NCBI GenBank assembly: GCA_023247055.1 | Contig: JAHFHF010000004.1 | Location: 1-51,747, forward strand | DNA length: 51,747 nt | Source of the DNA: Candidatus Omnitrophota bacterium | GTDB taxonomy: Bacteria > Omnitrophota > Omnitrophia > Omnitrophales > Aquincolibacteriaceae | Direction: 5' to 3' | Shown: positions 26,701-31,432 of the stretch, one piece after another | Layout: every line of letters starts with the position of its first letter | Numbering within the stretch: position 1 is the stretch's first letter | Notes under the pieces: model-generated | Database searches by the model: none | What the model saw: the letters and a program-made list of their open reading frames with translations, nothing else | Told to the model about the DNA's origin: nothing | Position numbers and translations under genes: made by a program

Positions 26701-28149
26701 CAATGTATTCTTGACGAGTACTTTGTCGCGGGCAAAGGACAGCCGGTAAAATTGAAGCGCATCCGCCATCGCCTGCTTCGGCAGCGGGAGGACGGGTTTG
26801 CTGTCCGGTAAAAGCCCTTCATAGCGCCGGATAAGCCGGTCAAGGTTTAAGCGGTCTCCGGCAGCCGCCAGACGGGTATACTCGGCACTCGACAGCGAAA
26901 GCGTCAGAAGTTTCTCGATAAGCAAGCGCGCCTGCTCCAGGCGGAGCACCTGCCGGGCTTCAAGAGTTTTCGCCATCGTTTTTTCGAGGCGTTTTTGCAT
27001 AGGACGCAGTTCTTGCATTAAACCCGCGGCACTGATTTCGTCATGCAGGATGCACAGGCCGGCCGCATCCATCAGCGCCGGAAAGTTCAGCAGAGAAACG
27101 CCGCTTTCACGCGACTCCTGGTAGAGCATTTCAAAAAAGTGCCGCACAGATACCGCGCGCGGCTCTTTAACCGATTCCAGCCACAGGCTAAACTCGCGGC
27201 CGAGCGGATTTTTTTCAAAATGGGCAAGGGCTTGGATTAAAAAGTCTTTTCGGGGTGAGTGCTTGGTTTTGACCTTCAGCGCTTCTGCAAGCGCTTGAGT
27301 TTCAAGTCTGGTTTTCTCGAGGTTAAATTGCTTTTCGATTTCGGAGGTTTTGATGAGCCGCACCAGATTGGGCTGGGTAAACTGCTGCGCGGCCTGGCTC
27401 AAATCTATTTTGAGATACCGCAAACTCAATGAATGCAAAAGTTCAAAGTAGCGGGCCGCGTTATCCCCGCTTTTCTCCCACTGGCGTTTTTCCATCAAAT
27501 ACCGGCGTAGATTGTCATGCGCCCAGCGGTTTTCAGCTTGCTCTTGAAGCCGGATTAACATCTGCAGCAAAGGCTCAACTCTTTTGTCAGTTTTTACGGC
27601 CCGAAACAATTTGAAACTCTCCGTATACAGCGCTGCGTCATCAATCCCCCGGATATTCAGATCGTGTTTCAAGCCAAACAATTCGGCTCCGGTTAACTCA
27701 CCCACAGAGGCCAGATGGTTAATCATGTGCAGGTTCGCTTTTGAGTCATTAAAAAGATTCAATAGGCCCGGCTGCACTTTGCCAAACGCGCCTTCCAGCC
27801 CGACATGGCGTATCCATTTTTCTTGAGTTAAAACTGTCAAAATTTTAGCGATATTGCGCTGAACTTCAGGATTAGCGTGGGCATCTTGAATATAAATCAC
27901 CGGGATTGCGGAATTTTGCAGCAGCGTGCCGCCAGGAATGAAAATTTTCTCAACGGTTCCCAACGCAGCAGGCAGCTGGAACTGCTCTAAGCGGGTTGCC
28001 GTTAAGTGATTTGAATTTGCACGCAGAGGTTGCGCTGACCATGCGGCAGGCAAAAGTGACTGAATAAGAAAAATGAGAGCGATAACCCCAGCCAAAAAAC
28101 GACTATGAGGTTTATATTTACTTTTTCTTAGTCTTTTTAAATTAGACAT
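14791..28149 (-). CDS. Giant secreted polyprotein 1 (about 4452 aa): TraB/ChaN-like, PPDK-like, GAPDH-like, CsrA-like segments
   Basis: I start at ATG 28149 (MSNLKRLRKSKYK...). It gives a strongly basic n-region, a hydrophobic core and a predicted cleavage after PAAWSA, the same design as the neighbouring giant. A longer frame begins at 28224, but that ATG lies upstream of the candidate -10. Segment order: TraB/ChaN-like domain; RSEVR 700-704; 124-aa unknown segment; RSEVR 829-833; a 1888-aa segment, mostly unrecognised, ending in a PPDK-like unit; RSEVR 2722-2726; GAPDH-like segment; RSEVR 3755-3759; 122-aa unknown segment; RSEVR 3882-3886; CsrA-like segment plus a helical tail; RSEVR 4177-4181; a 271-aa terminal segment. 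The 13.4-kb frame has no stop or visible frameshift. Why cytosolic-type proteins are fused behind a signal peptide is unknown. Confidence 0.85.
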   Translation of the reverse strand: MSNLKRLRKSKYKPHSRFLAGVIALIFLIQSLLPAAWSAQPLRANSNHLTATRLEQFQLPAALGTVEKIFIPGGTLLQNSAIPVIYIQDAHANPEVQRNIAKILTVLTQEKWIRHVGLEGAFGKVQPGLLNLFNDSKANLHMINHLASVGELTGAELFGLKHDLNIRGIDDAALYTESFKLFRAVKTDKRVEPLLQMLIRLQEQAENRWAHDNLRRYLMEKRQWEKSGDNAARYFELLHSLSLRYLKIDLSQAAQQFTQPNLVRLIKTSEIEKQFNLEKTRLETQALAEALKVKTKHSPRKDFLIQALAHFEKNPLGREFSLWLESVKEPRAVSVRHFFEMLYQESRESGVSLLNFPALMDAAGLCILHDEISAAGLMQELRPMQKRLEKTMAKTLEARQVLRLEQARLLIEKLLTLSLSSAEYTRLAAAGDRLNLDRLIRRYEGLLPDSKPVLPLPKQAMADALQFYRLSFARDKVLVKNTLAQTQKKSPGFESQAIVVIAGGFHQKGIRKNLEERGIPYVMITPKAGISADQHLYDKVMLGENASAMFQPLPAAAALNPRVMSDAYFPSVDFSGHRSRLMLDTILNVGIRELVHNGADASAAFSELDTALNRAQRAGFIQRFDLGRHGAKSDEWVLSVPELSWNGRLTWNVRSGVQIVREPEFQKPALKTQPAKHNLAAGLWPAIAGLSALTMAAGQRSEVRTEQPFQHIPMRDHVVTPHGTIDIETFFSSTESQANFKQASGTIEVTVILPESLAQAQGLREPRIHFETTGDMGRADKLHRSVTASVQQAGAEGVVQALRAIVDTLRDEPLAAAPRAALPETTQGRSEVRMIIDGDALRLLNLFPRDQYVDQIKEAVDQLDALKKAWIQKESAAGNPFMVPYAQSLSHERPARMIPVIEELMRQVAADEKLLDLPLPYRVAFVLAALDSENFPEEHAQLLKIFETVPFKNYADRDRLDVDDYTRLMAKSVSEPLAQQEKNILIRTVVERFVLALPRAEQQALEKEALIRQLQQEIRSTGYGNVPQVVFLTDLQDGSKAGDLIGYVLGLKNYHAIENAEALEARLKAERISLQDKNILFVSPWYPLEQEFVALSTWVSWLEHYGKTKFLEDSESYWGDGMINPKIRPLLLKQAGGSGAITTYFMRSPDGKPAGIRHFGYKDAVHEAASEIVEYTASSEMSDWEKFHLAPFLDGLDLAAYYRSRFLEENISSYQALIRQAGKRRQEDLKNYYKVKLRDAERKRKIILDTHLENFLKNFFDLEYQKLGDEQQKTIEDFYEWFNNGGFFKRWQSQSAQADAQGPAESNMAADALKKAVRENLTSPYRMVQKILESGVFVPGEEHDNQTNLKVMAQLLKQLKESRAAKPAGLEIQAIHDRALVVLEKLRRSEETQIAEMRRQKQDRARLDGRRDALYHFLIDSFEQMGTYGLHGLIEFISPGFDEGIRKRAQFALINSQSARSYFFRMAMQEANATERMRQAEVMDQTGKPGREELLFFLRHDVSQLERLYNLLGPHVPSFTALLGSLLFVETAHTGAREATKRIGERLGELERFKALFSPAAFAALLENWGLAAVSRWAQDPYAADKLNFFEILHMLDRADPSISPFVEAVILAEERQDPEFTRGVLQLLLETGNTHVLRGLVGLIVRDPAHSAHLVSFLIAQMKLMKVAYREDDFIQEEISRILHSDLSANYYLLRKLAAAIPHARYATGRGSSIREPVQKLDQLYASQNTLFRYLRVKMHSDPWTDDLALVQSVMEVLMGLQQPSERLRLKPEQVKHKLKTVHAQAREEVVQSILGEEAARLGQILNAVVPTEDSDKNPELFLIKEPLWDRAPHKETREFEAAKILIWLYQALEGRYGSGKGFYTEEERESLQDAAGLLTEAKDIFKLRFEMKQKLLAPAPFEPEMDIEHKRHNAERDWGFQMWGYYGTYHETKFDHFEADRHLENYETALLENFVDRRLPVLLRHLGRLLTSGVTAESAQRKNQAPEILQAAASRQTQEILEGLSLIIEQMQMDGIASRRLVQFLKELKQPGLDLLQSSNILSMMQEELRRFFSRLIFYYGDYPKEIARTAGRDRLRDRYLKDGDGKKFGEPEAARVQEALLADLYAEESGIGLLQKFVDSVQEFLVKLPIPLNSLYLNPPAEALPESRVLSDREFDPDTTSALETGAKGYELMELKNRGYPVPPFAILPSTLPHEMGTDLKNPVFRELAIKALLRLEKETGHVFPFDMDSLQNEVERRLIQSYRRENNIDPDSAQPLIISVRSGSMISMPGMMDSALNVPFNETIAEDLLSRGYPSEFVYDVYRRFLFSYGTVHLGIEQKKFSDIIDRIKAGMAGAKAIPLDKLTIADFEALDLRQVISQDLRMITQLESGFAKHTPFEQVLLLIGDVYQSWDSEGARNYRQRFGISSRFGTAVILQQMVYGNLEENSGTAVIDSSHPESGIREPFGNFKFGAQGTELVSGLTGTAQPFSRFQGPDSLQDTHPSLYQAMAQMARRVEDQEGQSQNLEMTVQDGELYLLQTRAQVMASGAVQKQLSPDPNAALQVIGRGSPVSGNAAVGRVLDARDLSLQALIEQVHALRRQMNAAGEESYDIILLYNYFTDDDSSKLLQLTGSLNGDFPESEGASLGILNSKIAQSNHASLISIRLGLAYVGKVDTLEFEPQGGILLGSQRIATGMAGPILSIDAYSPMKSATSGQVILGAVPFKFHVPTSKAKTATKRSEVRSASRAAEQQSLPEELSPQNVQIQTVGAGATGQHYVTSPKGSLDLADDQAVQHYLASVYNAIGDIAKQLSTANRTYHPHEIQVRDEVVAQFASTPNDRTALLGIMPASRRESGFVDQMDLFRLLSKMRGKTEIAAYPDLKKPAFVAPEKIALVVDAKVSDLEAAFIRDLVGNPDMALEVVIGTTPVQLAATLNHSIYRRFLRSGDVLYDQEQKWIEILGRRIRVIKNEEDISGEEWQRMGVPTFVATHPIRRRAEKLAAAVQATDNGSADNGITPPIRLIALEGLNPFTGSPQDEGTPAVSLNIRPDDAAVKMETPQILLRSALLDTPVRFLAGMQQVIGAATVAAGDYAVNYRISPMNASPLDESGRAKSPMLNEVPVSAAWTGYLRRQMRSAMDEAKLPGRALQSVNMSSIPAMLGDRADVTLNLRGTAMNRLLRGLKMTRPSLESAADFEEAEKLIREKLLEKMNQRFAGTAFFVANLQDAAALRETVNTDTRFERRVLVDRHSLQVNIIQGEKKSLQISISIPLVFNRDWQNSRHLMMGIREIAREESANAPVQAETTDLKLSPYGIAVQYARSHGTLPPASLEIPEGIDFLRPGPLQIGVVGYAGQIGARMHVPHDLNLNIAAGIGGKPQHIAHSFFDSTAGPLMSNGVPLPIIYGELEPHQEHQIGFVRIGDGEPVVLLKRYDDPRQIPWHQFGVEAVAETTGAFTDPTDSQSLFGHLELARGNQSGAEVVVLSAPFKVKNKEDKLEAAVFPTVVFGVNDTQVTEFIRRAEAEGLPKIFSNASCTTNCVATMAVFNQRLRNAVTDLMRSKYGLQHAHLGDAALAPVVSVHAPTNTQASGYRDFMAKPGVESRFRAADQATLTSSGVNEAIRGLRVEDLESFAAGATGYAVRGPFETSLAVVPVIFKVMGLEREDEAVRNTFNEKATVKEFQTDVVELYSQVGREMAADPHWRDVVAFAPAQDVITSSVAAGSARMIIDAQQVHVVRRGDLLMVTGNAWYDNVTNYAKNYLHIFSQIARVSQSARSEVRGLWEKFMGKKELSDDDLRVKIREQLNALKIPEGEGVNVDILLRRVKAVLEQWTDFRIEAEEVRTKVAKEMGTQGVLEGFSTTNSMLGMEGDGFSLADEPKVEWVETVKMLPKVVGAGTQRPARSEVRMLVLSRKLNEKIVIGDDLWITVTKIDAKESAKAENTVTLQIDGPGAVSWSALPRKKDEAIQLGVGITFHVVDIALGHVRLGIDAPREVTIHRKELYDAIRRDNALKAVQPLPGEQPDQRIFHSVGKQTLAQAVDAALILVPAVRSDVDHVSFNGKTWGDPDHWKNPHVQDGGTFILHLKPQSPAVLHPRLTALDEQIRAALSLIREGIEQKEKEPVIMPLVERKEFLERLDQAEALLHTIEEVPDLYGRLDQLKQDLSRFKEVSKAVQYIAGILPVVESWQLTLQAVIESRSEVRQTLARQGRVLQNVLAVAQLIASNTIDPLLAAAYPRFFRRSLGLSSRRQTFAERSDLAPLRQALQKTDRPLLTAGQAPETPKTLVLASLNSQVPFVDLEAMQLSAGSRVIILDSRGAEPVVWNYYAKIRLPKNVRIERGVFDGQRPDLNTLKMYFTEKGQEVSEEAARPLLIFPFVTEDILEDYSAIPSTDGLVVRAPRLAAKSATLRFAFSYFLGRGLLPAQLLKETPPDVFNIRIRTDGFSPAYVPLGAEGRFAHWASALAARELLEAAA
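15622..16491 (-). other. Polyprotein 1, segment 6: CsrA-like domain with internal insertion, plus helical tail
   Basis: Residues 3887-4176. The Met directly following RSEVR opens MLVLSRKLNEKIVIGDDLWI, the canonical CsrA N-terminus. After an insertion of about 45 residues the rest of CsrA follows: VVDIALGHVRLGIDAP and REVTIHRKELYDAIRRDN. The RNA-contacting positions near the N-terminus and the HR pair before the C-terminal helix are kept. Free CsrA is a dimeric post-transcriptional regulator of about 60 aa. The remaining about 185 residues are helical and unrecognised. Confidence 0.8.
16888..19971 (-). other. Polyprotein 1, segment 4: GAPDH-like, possibly with a degenerate second GAPDH-like half
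   Basis: Residues 2727-3754. From about 3325 the GAPDH order is clear. It runs IGVVGYAGQIGAR, IPWHQFGVEAVAETTGAFTD, VVVLSAPFKV, VVFGVNDTQ, the active-site SNASCTTNCVATM with Cys 3515, VSVHAPTNTQ, and near the end GNAWYDNVTNYAKNYLHI. An earlier stretch (about 2870-2985; KIALVVDAKVSDLEAAF, then EVVIGTTPVQLAATLNHSIY, then RIRVIKNEEDISGEEWQRMG) resembles a worn GAPDH NAD-binding half without the Cys motif. The glycine loop in the good copy is slightly changed. Confidence 0.75.
19987..25650 (-). other. Polyprotein 1, segment 3: large helical region ending in a pyruvate,phosphate dikinase-like unit
   Basis: Residues 834-2721, starting with Met directly after RSEVR. Up to about 2160 the sequence is helical and unrecognised. 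From about 2165 it follows PPDK: GAKGYELMELKNRGYPVPPF, then VRSGSMISMPGMMDSALNV (the ATP-binding signature), GDVYQSWDSEGARNYRQ, and LEMTVQDGELYLLQTR. A swivelling phosphohistidine-like domain follows with SKIAQSNHASLISIRLGLAY, keeping the catalytic His (residue 2641) in an altered setting. The C-terminal PEP/pyruvate-binding barrel of PPDK is missing, so a full dikinase reaction is not expected from this unit alone. Confidence 0.7.
26053..28149 (-). other. Polyprotein 1, segment 1: signal peptide plus TraB/ChaN-superfamily-like domain
   Basis: Residues 1-699. VIYIQDAHANPEVQRNIAKI (about 85-105) and HVGLEGA carry the first His and Glu. VVIAGGFHQKGIRKNLEERG (about 500) carries the second G-x-x-H. 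The same layout occurs in polyprotein 2, showing common ancestry of the two N-termini. Just before the first exact RSEVR is a worn copy of it: VRSGVQIVREPEF, compared with VRSEVRSTREPDW in polyprotein 2. Confidence 0.55.
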
Positions 28150-28205
28150 AGAATTAAAGAAAGACCGCCCTCTAATGAGATTTTTCAGGATCGAAAAGAG
28201 AAAAA

Positions 28206-28231
28206 AGTATACAAAAGCTACCATAGCTTTT
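28206..28231 (-). promoter_or_regulatory. Candidate promoter -10 and operator-like palindrome for polyprotein 1
   Basis: On the minus strand a perfect 8-bp-arm palindrome AAAAGCTATGGTAGCTTTT (28231-28213) is followed at once by TATACT (28211-28206), a good -10. Transcription would start near 28199, leaving about 50 nt to the ATG at 28149. This favours that ATG over the one at 28224. No well-spaced -35 is visible: TTGACT lies 26 nt upstream of the -10. The palindrome could be an activator or repressor site. Confidence 0.4.
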
Positions 28232-28372
28232 GCAGAGAGTCAAATGCACGCGATTAAATCGCCTAAATCTGTCCATTTTATATCTTATTTGTTTTGAATA
28301 TGTTATGGAAAATGGCTTGACGCTATTGATTGCTACAAGGGAGTAAGTTGAGCGTTGCAATACCAGTTGCAG

Positions 28373-28472
28373 TTAGGCTTCGCGCGCCAGGGAAGCCCGG
28401 GTAAGCGGTTAGGCCTAAACTCATGTTTAGGCACTACGCTTCACGGGCCAGGGAAGCCCGGGTAAGCGTTAG
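28373..28472. repeat. Tandem pair of hairpin repeats overlapping the recR stop codon
   Basis: Two copies of a palindrome (CTTCGCGCGCCAGGGAAGCC and ACGCTTCACGGGCCAGGGAA, each followed by a CCCGGGTAAGCG-type 3' half) flank a third small hairpin GCCTAAACTCATGTTTAGGC. A relative is nested inside MITE copy 2. The TAA of recR (28469-28471) lies inside the element. The rest of the 28225-28372 gap, apart from the promoter region, shows nothing recognisable. Confidence 0.65.
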
Positions 28473-29047
28473 AGTGCGGTGCGGTGATCCATGGCGCGTG
28501 AGAGGGTGGCCTGATCGGCATATTCCACCATACTGCCGACGGGAATACCGTGAGCGATTCTGGAGATTTTTATCGGGAGTGGTTTTAAAACCTTGGCAAT
28601 ATAGAGCGCGGTGGTTTCCCCTTCGGTATTGGGATTGGTGGCCAGGATGACTTCCCGAACCCGTCCCTTCTTAATGCGTTCCACCAGATCCTGGATTCTC
28701 AGTTCTCCGGGGCCAATCCCTTCCAGCGCGGAAAGCGCGCCCAGCAGGACGTGATAAAGCCCGACAAAAATACCGGTTTTTTCAATCGCAATCACGTCCT
28801 TGGGGTCTTCGACTACACAAATCAGGCCCGGGTCACGCCCGGGATCGCGGCAGATGTGGCAGGTTTTCTGGTCGGAGAAATTATGGCAGGTCTCGCAAAA
28901 GAGGACGTTTGCTTTGACGGCGATAAGCAGGCGGCTGAGCTCATCGACTTCGTCATGGCGGGCTTTTAACAAATAAAAAACAATGCGTTCAGCCGAACGC
29001 CGGCCGATGCCCGGCAGGCGCGAAAGAGCACTGACCAGCTGTGACAT
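28469..29047 (-). CDS. recR: Recombination mediator protein RecR
   Basis: Starting at ATG 29047 the protein is 192 aa, close to the usual 195-200. It has the helix-hairpin-helix SALSRLPGIGRRSAERIVFY, a Cys4 zinc finger (CETCHNF...CHIC), and a Toprim domain with ICVVEDPKDVIAIEKTG and ATNPNTEGETTALYI. The usual C-terminal strand DQATLSRAMDHR completes it. RecR works with RecO/RecF to load RecA at gaps. A longer frame from TTG 29140 would add SVLGTRYSVLSS-type residues encoded by the 7-bp periodic repeat, so I reject it. A GTG at about 29071 inside the repeat is a possible alternative. The gene lies downstream of dnaX, the common bacterial order, but the usual ybaB between them is absent. Confidence 0.9.
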   Translation of the reverse strand: MSQLVSALSRLPGIGRRSAERIVFYLLKARHDEVDELSRLLIAVKANVLFCETCHNFSDQKTCHICRDPGRDPGLICVVEDPKDVIAIEKTGIFVGLYHVLLGALSALEGIGPGELRIQDLVERIKKGRVREVILATNPNTEGETTALYIAKVLKPLPIKISRIAHGIPVGSMVEYADQATLSRAMDHRTAL

Positions 29048-29067
29048 CCAGTCGGAGTAACCTTTAA

Positions 29068-29310
29068 GCACCGAGCACCGAGAACTGAGCACTGAGTACC
29101 GAGTACCGAGTACCGAGAACCAAGGACCGGCAACCGACAAAACATCGACAAATCAAGGAAACTGGGGATGTGTTTTGAAAAAGCATAGTGTCCTAAACGT
29201 AATTCAAAATGGTCATGTGTTTCTTGCCTCAGTGCTAGGTGCTCCGCGCTCCGTGCTTCTTTAGTTTGTCTTCCCTCGGTGCTAGGTGCTCCGTGCTCGG
29301 TGCTCGGTGC
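29068..29310. repeat. Heptad-repeat inverted element between recR and dnaX
   Basis: The left arm is built of 7-bp units related to GAGTACC (three perfect GAGTACC units in a row, flanked by GAGCACC and GAGAACT variants). The right arm has units related to GGTGCTC in opposite sense. About 110 bp of unique sequence lies between. Elements of the same architecture but different unit sequence occur at 40362-40521, 42946-43102, 48835-49025 and 50573-50778. Confidence 0.75.
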
Positions 29311-29314
29311 TTTT

Positions 29315-31087
29315 TTACTCTTTTCTAACCAATCTCGCGCCTTTAAAAACATTCAGCGCTTCTTCAAGGATGTCCTGACGAGGTCCGTCGACGGGCTCCG
29401 GAGCAGGCGTGGGCGCGGGCTTGGCCGGACGTTCTTCGCGGTTGGGCTGAGTAATCACAAACTGAATGCGGACTTTAAAACCCATGACCGTTTCAAAAGC
29501 TTCTTCGATCAGCCGGCGGTTGGCATCTTTTTCCAAGGTCTCTTTATGAAATTGAAACTCCGCGGGCAACCCTAAAACCACACCGGTCTGCGCGGCTTCA
29601 AGCGGCTCCGCTTCCGAAAGGAAAACACCGACCGACATACGCTGACTTTTCACATAGTCGATGATACGAGGCCAGGCCCCGCTTACCTGCGTAAAATCGG
29701 GAGCGCCTGAAGCAGCCCCATGCCGCAGCCTATCAGGCGGCGCTTGGGTAGTGGCTGCGTTAGACGCAGGGACAGGTCCTTCGGGGTGTTTCACGGGACC
29801 TGTCCCTATTTCTGTTTTTACCCTGGGGACTGCGGCCGGCGTCTCGGCTTTGGGCGTTGCGGGGGGCCGCGGCGCGACCGGTGCGGAACGGGATATCCAT
29901 CCGGCAGCTGGGCCTGCAGGAACCTTCACCAGATCAGGCATGCGCGGCGCAGGCCCGCCGTCGCCTTCCTGCAAAGCTTCGCCGACTTGCTTCAAGCCAT
30001 CGAGGTGCAAAAGTTTAAGCAGCGCGGTTTCGACCAGCAGCCGGGGCGGCGCAATATTGCGGCGCAGCTGGACCTGCAGGTTTTGCAAAAGCGCCAGCGC
30101 CAGCAGAAGTTCGGCGCGCGTAAAATCATCCTTATGCGTCCGCAGCGCTTCGGCGGATTCGGCGGAAAGATCGGCCCATTTGGCAGCATCTTCCGCGCAT
30201 TGAAAGAGCAGCAGGTAACGAAACGTGTCTAGCATGCCGCGCGCCAGCTGTGCCAAATCGCCGCCGGCCTCATAAAACTCTTTGACCTGCGAAAAAATAA
30301 CCGCCGCATCTTTCGCGTGCACGGCCTTCAAAAGATCCAAATAAAAAGCTTCGGAAGCCAGCCCCAGAAAGTTCAAGACTTCTTTTTCCTGAATACCTTC
30401 CGCGCAAAAACTGGCCATCTGATCGAGCAGGCTTTCGGCATCGCGCAGCCCGCCGTCGCTGGCGCGCGCAATCAGGTAAAGCGCTTTTTTTTCGAATTTT
30501 ATTTTTTCTTTTTTGGCAATTTCTTCCAGCTTGGCTGCGATTTCCACGGCGGGAATGCGGCGAAAATTAAAACGCTGGCAGCGCGAGAGAATCGTCAGCG
30601 GCACCCGGTGGGGCTCGGTCGTAGCAAAAATAAATTTGACGTGCACCGGCGGCTCTTCCAGAGTTTTCAGCAGCGCATTGAAAGCTTCTGTCGTCAGCAT
30701 GTGGACTTCATCGATGATGTAAATTTTATATTTGCCGCGGGCTGGCTTGAATTTGACAGTTTCACGCAAGGTGCGGATTTCATCAATGCCCCGGTTGGAC
30801 GCGCCATCGATTTCGAGCACATCCAGCGAACGGCCTTCCGTGATCTCTTTGCAGGATTCGCACTTCCCGCCGCATTTTTCAAGCGGCGGCTTTTCGCAGT
30901 TCAGGGCCTTGGCCAGAATACGGGCCACAGAAGTTTTTCCGGTGCCGCGCGGCCCTGAGAAAAGAAAACTCTGCGGAATGCGCTCCTGGGCAATGGCATT
31001 TTTGAGCGTCGTGGTGACGGCATCCTGGCCCACCACTTCGTCAAACTGCTGCGGTCTGAATTTTCGTGCGAATACGAGATAGCTCAT
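29315..31087 (-). CDS. dnaX: DNA polymerase III subunit gamma/tau
   Basis: The 590-aa clamp-loader ATPase opens with MSYLVFARKFRPQQFDEVVG and the Walker A loop SGPRGTGKTSVARILAKALN. A Cys4 zinc module (C...CGGKCESC) follows, then the Walker B IYIIDEVHMLT and the sensor motif ATTEPHRVPLTILSRCQRF. Domain III is present. A Pro/Ala-rich linker (about 385-480) leads to a short tau-like C-terminus. The protein drives assembly of the replicative polymerase onto sliding clamps. AAAGG sits 6 nt before the ATG. The linker contains residues encoded by a perfect 12-bp-arm palindrome (29768-29807), which also exists as an intergenic copy at 49709-49740. No slippery frameshift site for a separate gamma form was noticed. 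Confidence 0.93.
   Translation of the reverse strand: MSYLVFARKFRPQQFDEVVGQDAVTTTLKNAIAQERIPQSFLFSGPRGTGKTSVARILAKALNCEKPPLEKCGGKCESCKEITEGRSLDVLEIDGASNRGIDEIRTLRETVKFKPARGKYKIYIIDEVHMLTTEAFNALLKTLEEPPVHVKFIFATTEPHRVPLTILSRCQRFNFRRIPAVEIAAKLEEIAKKEKIKFEKKALYLIARASDGGLRDAESLLDQMASFCAEGIQEKEVLNFLGLASEAFYLDLLKAVHAKDAAVIFSQVKEFYEAGGDLAQLARGMLDTFRYLLLFQCAEDAAKWADLSAESAEALRTHKDDFTRAELLLALALLQNLQVQLRRNIAPPRLLVETALLKLLHLDGLKQVGEALQEGDGGPAPRMPDLVKVPAGPAAGWISRSAPVAPRPPATPKAETPAAVPRVKTEIGTGPVKHPEGPVPASNAATTQAPPDRLRHGAASGAPDFTQVSGAWPRIIDYVKSQRMSVGVFLSEAEPLEAAQTGVVLGLPAEFQFHKETLEKDANRRLIEEAFETVMGFKVRIQFVITQPNREERPAKPAPTPAPEPVDGPRQDILEEALNVFKGARLVRKE
29768..29807. repeat. In-frame palindrome AGGGACAGGTCC inside dnaX
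   Basis: The arms AGGGACAGGTCC and GGACCTGTCCCT are a perfect 12-bp inverted repeat with a 16-nt loop. It encodes part of the linker as TGPVKHPEGPVPA, in frame. An intergenic copy with the same arms and an 8-nt loop lies at 49709-49740, so this is a dispersed element and not a local coincidence. Confidence 0.8.
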
Positions 31088-31173
31088 GTTGCCTTTGGGT
31101 TAAAAATTAGTTCGCTGCGGAGCCTCACACCTCTGTTGGATGCGCGAGGCAACCGCCATTTCTTATGATGATT

Positions 31174-31208
31174 CAAAATTTTTTCACCGGAGGCACGAAA
31201 AAATTTTG
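31174..31208 (-). terminator. Hairpin downstream of tRNA-Ser
   Basis: A perfect 12-bp inverted repeat (CAAAATTTTTTC and GAAAAAATTTTG, 11-nt loop) starts about 20 nt after the tRNA 3' end on the minus strand. It could end tRNA transcription or be a processing stem. The T-run is inside the arm and not after it, so the terminator call is tentative. The interval 31088-31173 (leader of dnaX) shows only the dnaX ribosome-binding site. Confidence 0.4.
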
Positions 31209-31228
31209 CTCTCAGTCTCTAATGAAAA

Positions 31229-31317
31229 TGGCGGAGAGGGAGAGATTTGAACTCTCAAAGGTACAAGTACCTGCCAGTTTTCGAGACTGGTGCAATACCG
31301 GATTATGCGACCTCTCC
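31229..31317 (-). tRNA. tRNA-Ser (anticodon CGA)
   Basis: The 89-nt minus-strand sequence folds as a class II tRNA. The acceptor stem pairs GGAGAGG with CCTCTCC, followed by discriminator G and an encoded CCA. The anticodon stem CCAGT/ACTGG carries the loop CTCGAAA (anticodon CGA, reading UCG). The long variable arm GGTAC-TTG-TACC is typical of tRNA-Ser. The T-arm is GAGAG-TTCAAAT-CTCTC. Confidence 0.93.
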
Positions 31318-31432
31318 GCGTTATTTGATCTAAGATAGTTTAAGTCTACCAGTGTTCCTGCCGCAAACGGACCCGCTCCAAGATTTTTAGTTAATTAACA
31401 AACTGGCCATGCACAAACTTATTTTGTTCTTT

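Noticed and set aside
5935-28149. Giant reading frames as an assembly or frameshift artefact
   Set aside because: Both are continuous, keep protein-level motifs throughout, and show synonymous variation among RSEVR copies, which a spurious fusion would not produce.
28150-28224. Start of polyprotein 1 at ATG 28224 (MVAFVYFFLF...)
   Set aside because: It lies upstream of the candidate -10 and puts a second hydrophobic stretch before the real signal peptide; the MSNLK start parallels MSKFK in polyprotein 2.
29048-29140. Extended RecR N-terminus from TTG 29140
   Set aside because: The extra residues are a translated heptad repeat (SVLGTRYSVLSS); RecR length is normal from ATG 29047.
29068-29310. 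CRISPR array
   Set aside because: The units are 7 bp in direct contact, with no spacers, and appear inverted on the other side; no cas genes nearby.
31153-31235. Attachment site at the tRNA-Ser 3' end (CCGCCATTT repeated nearby)
   Set aside because: The second copy is inverted and only 9 bp away in type from a simple hairpin; no integrase or island follows.
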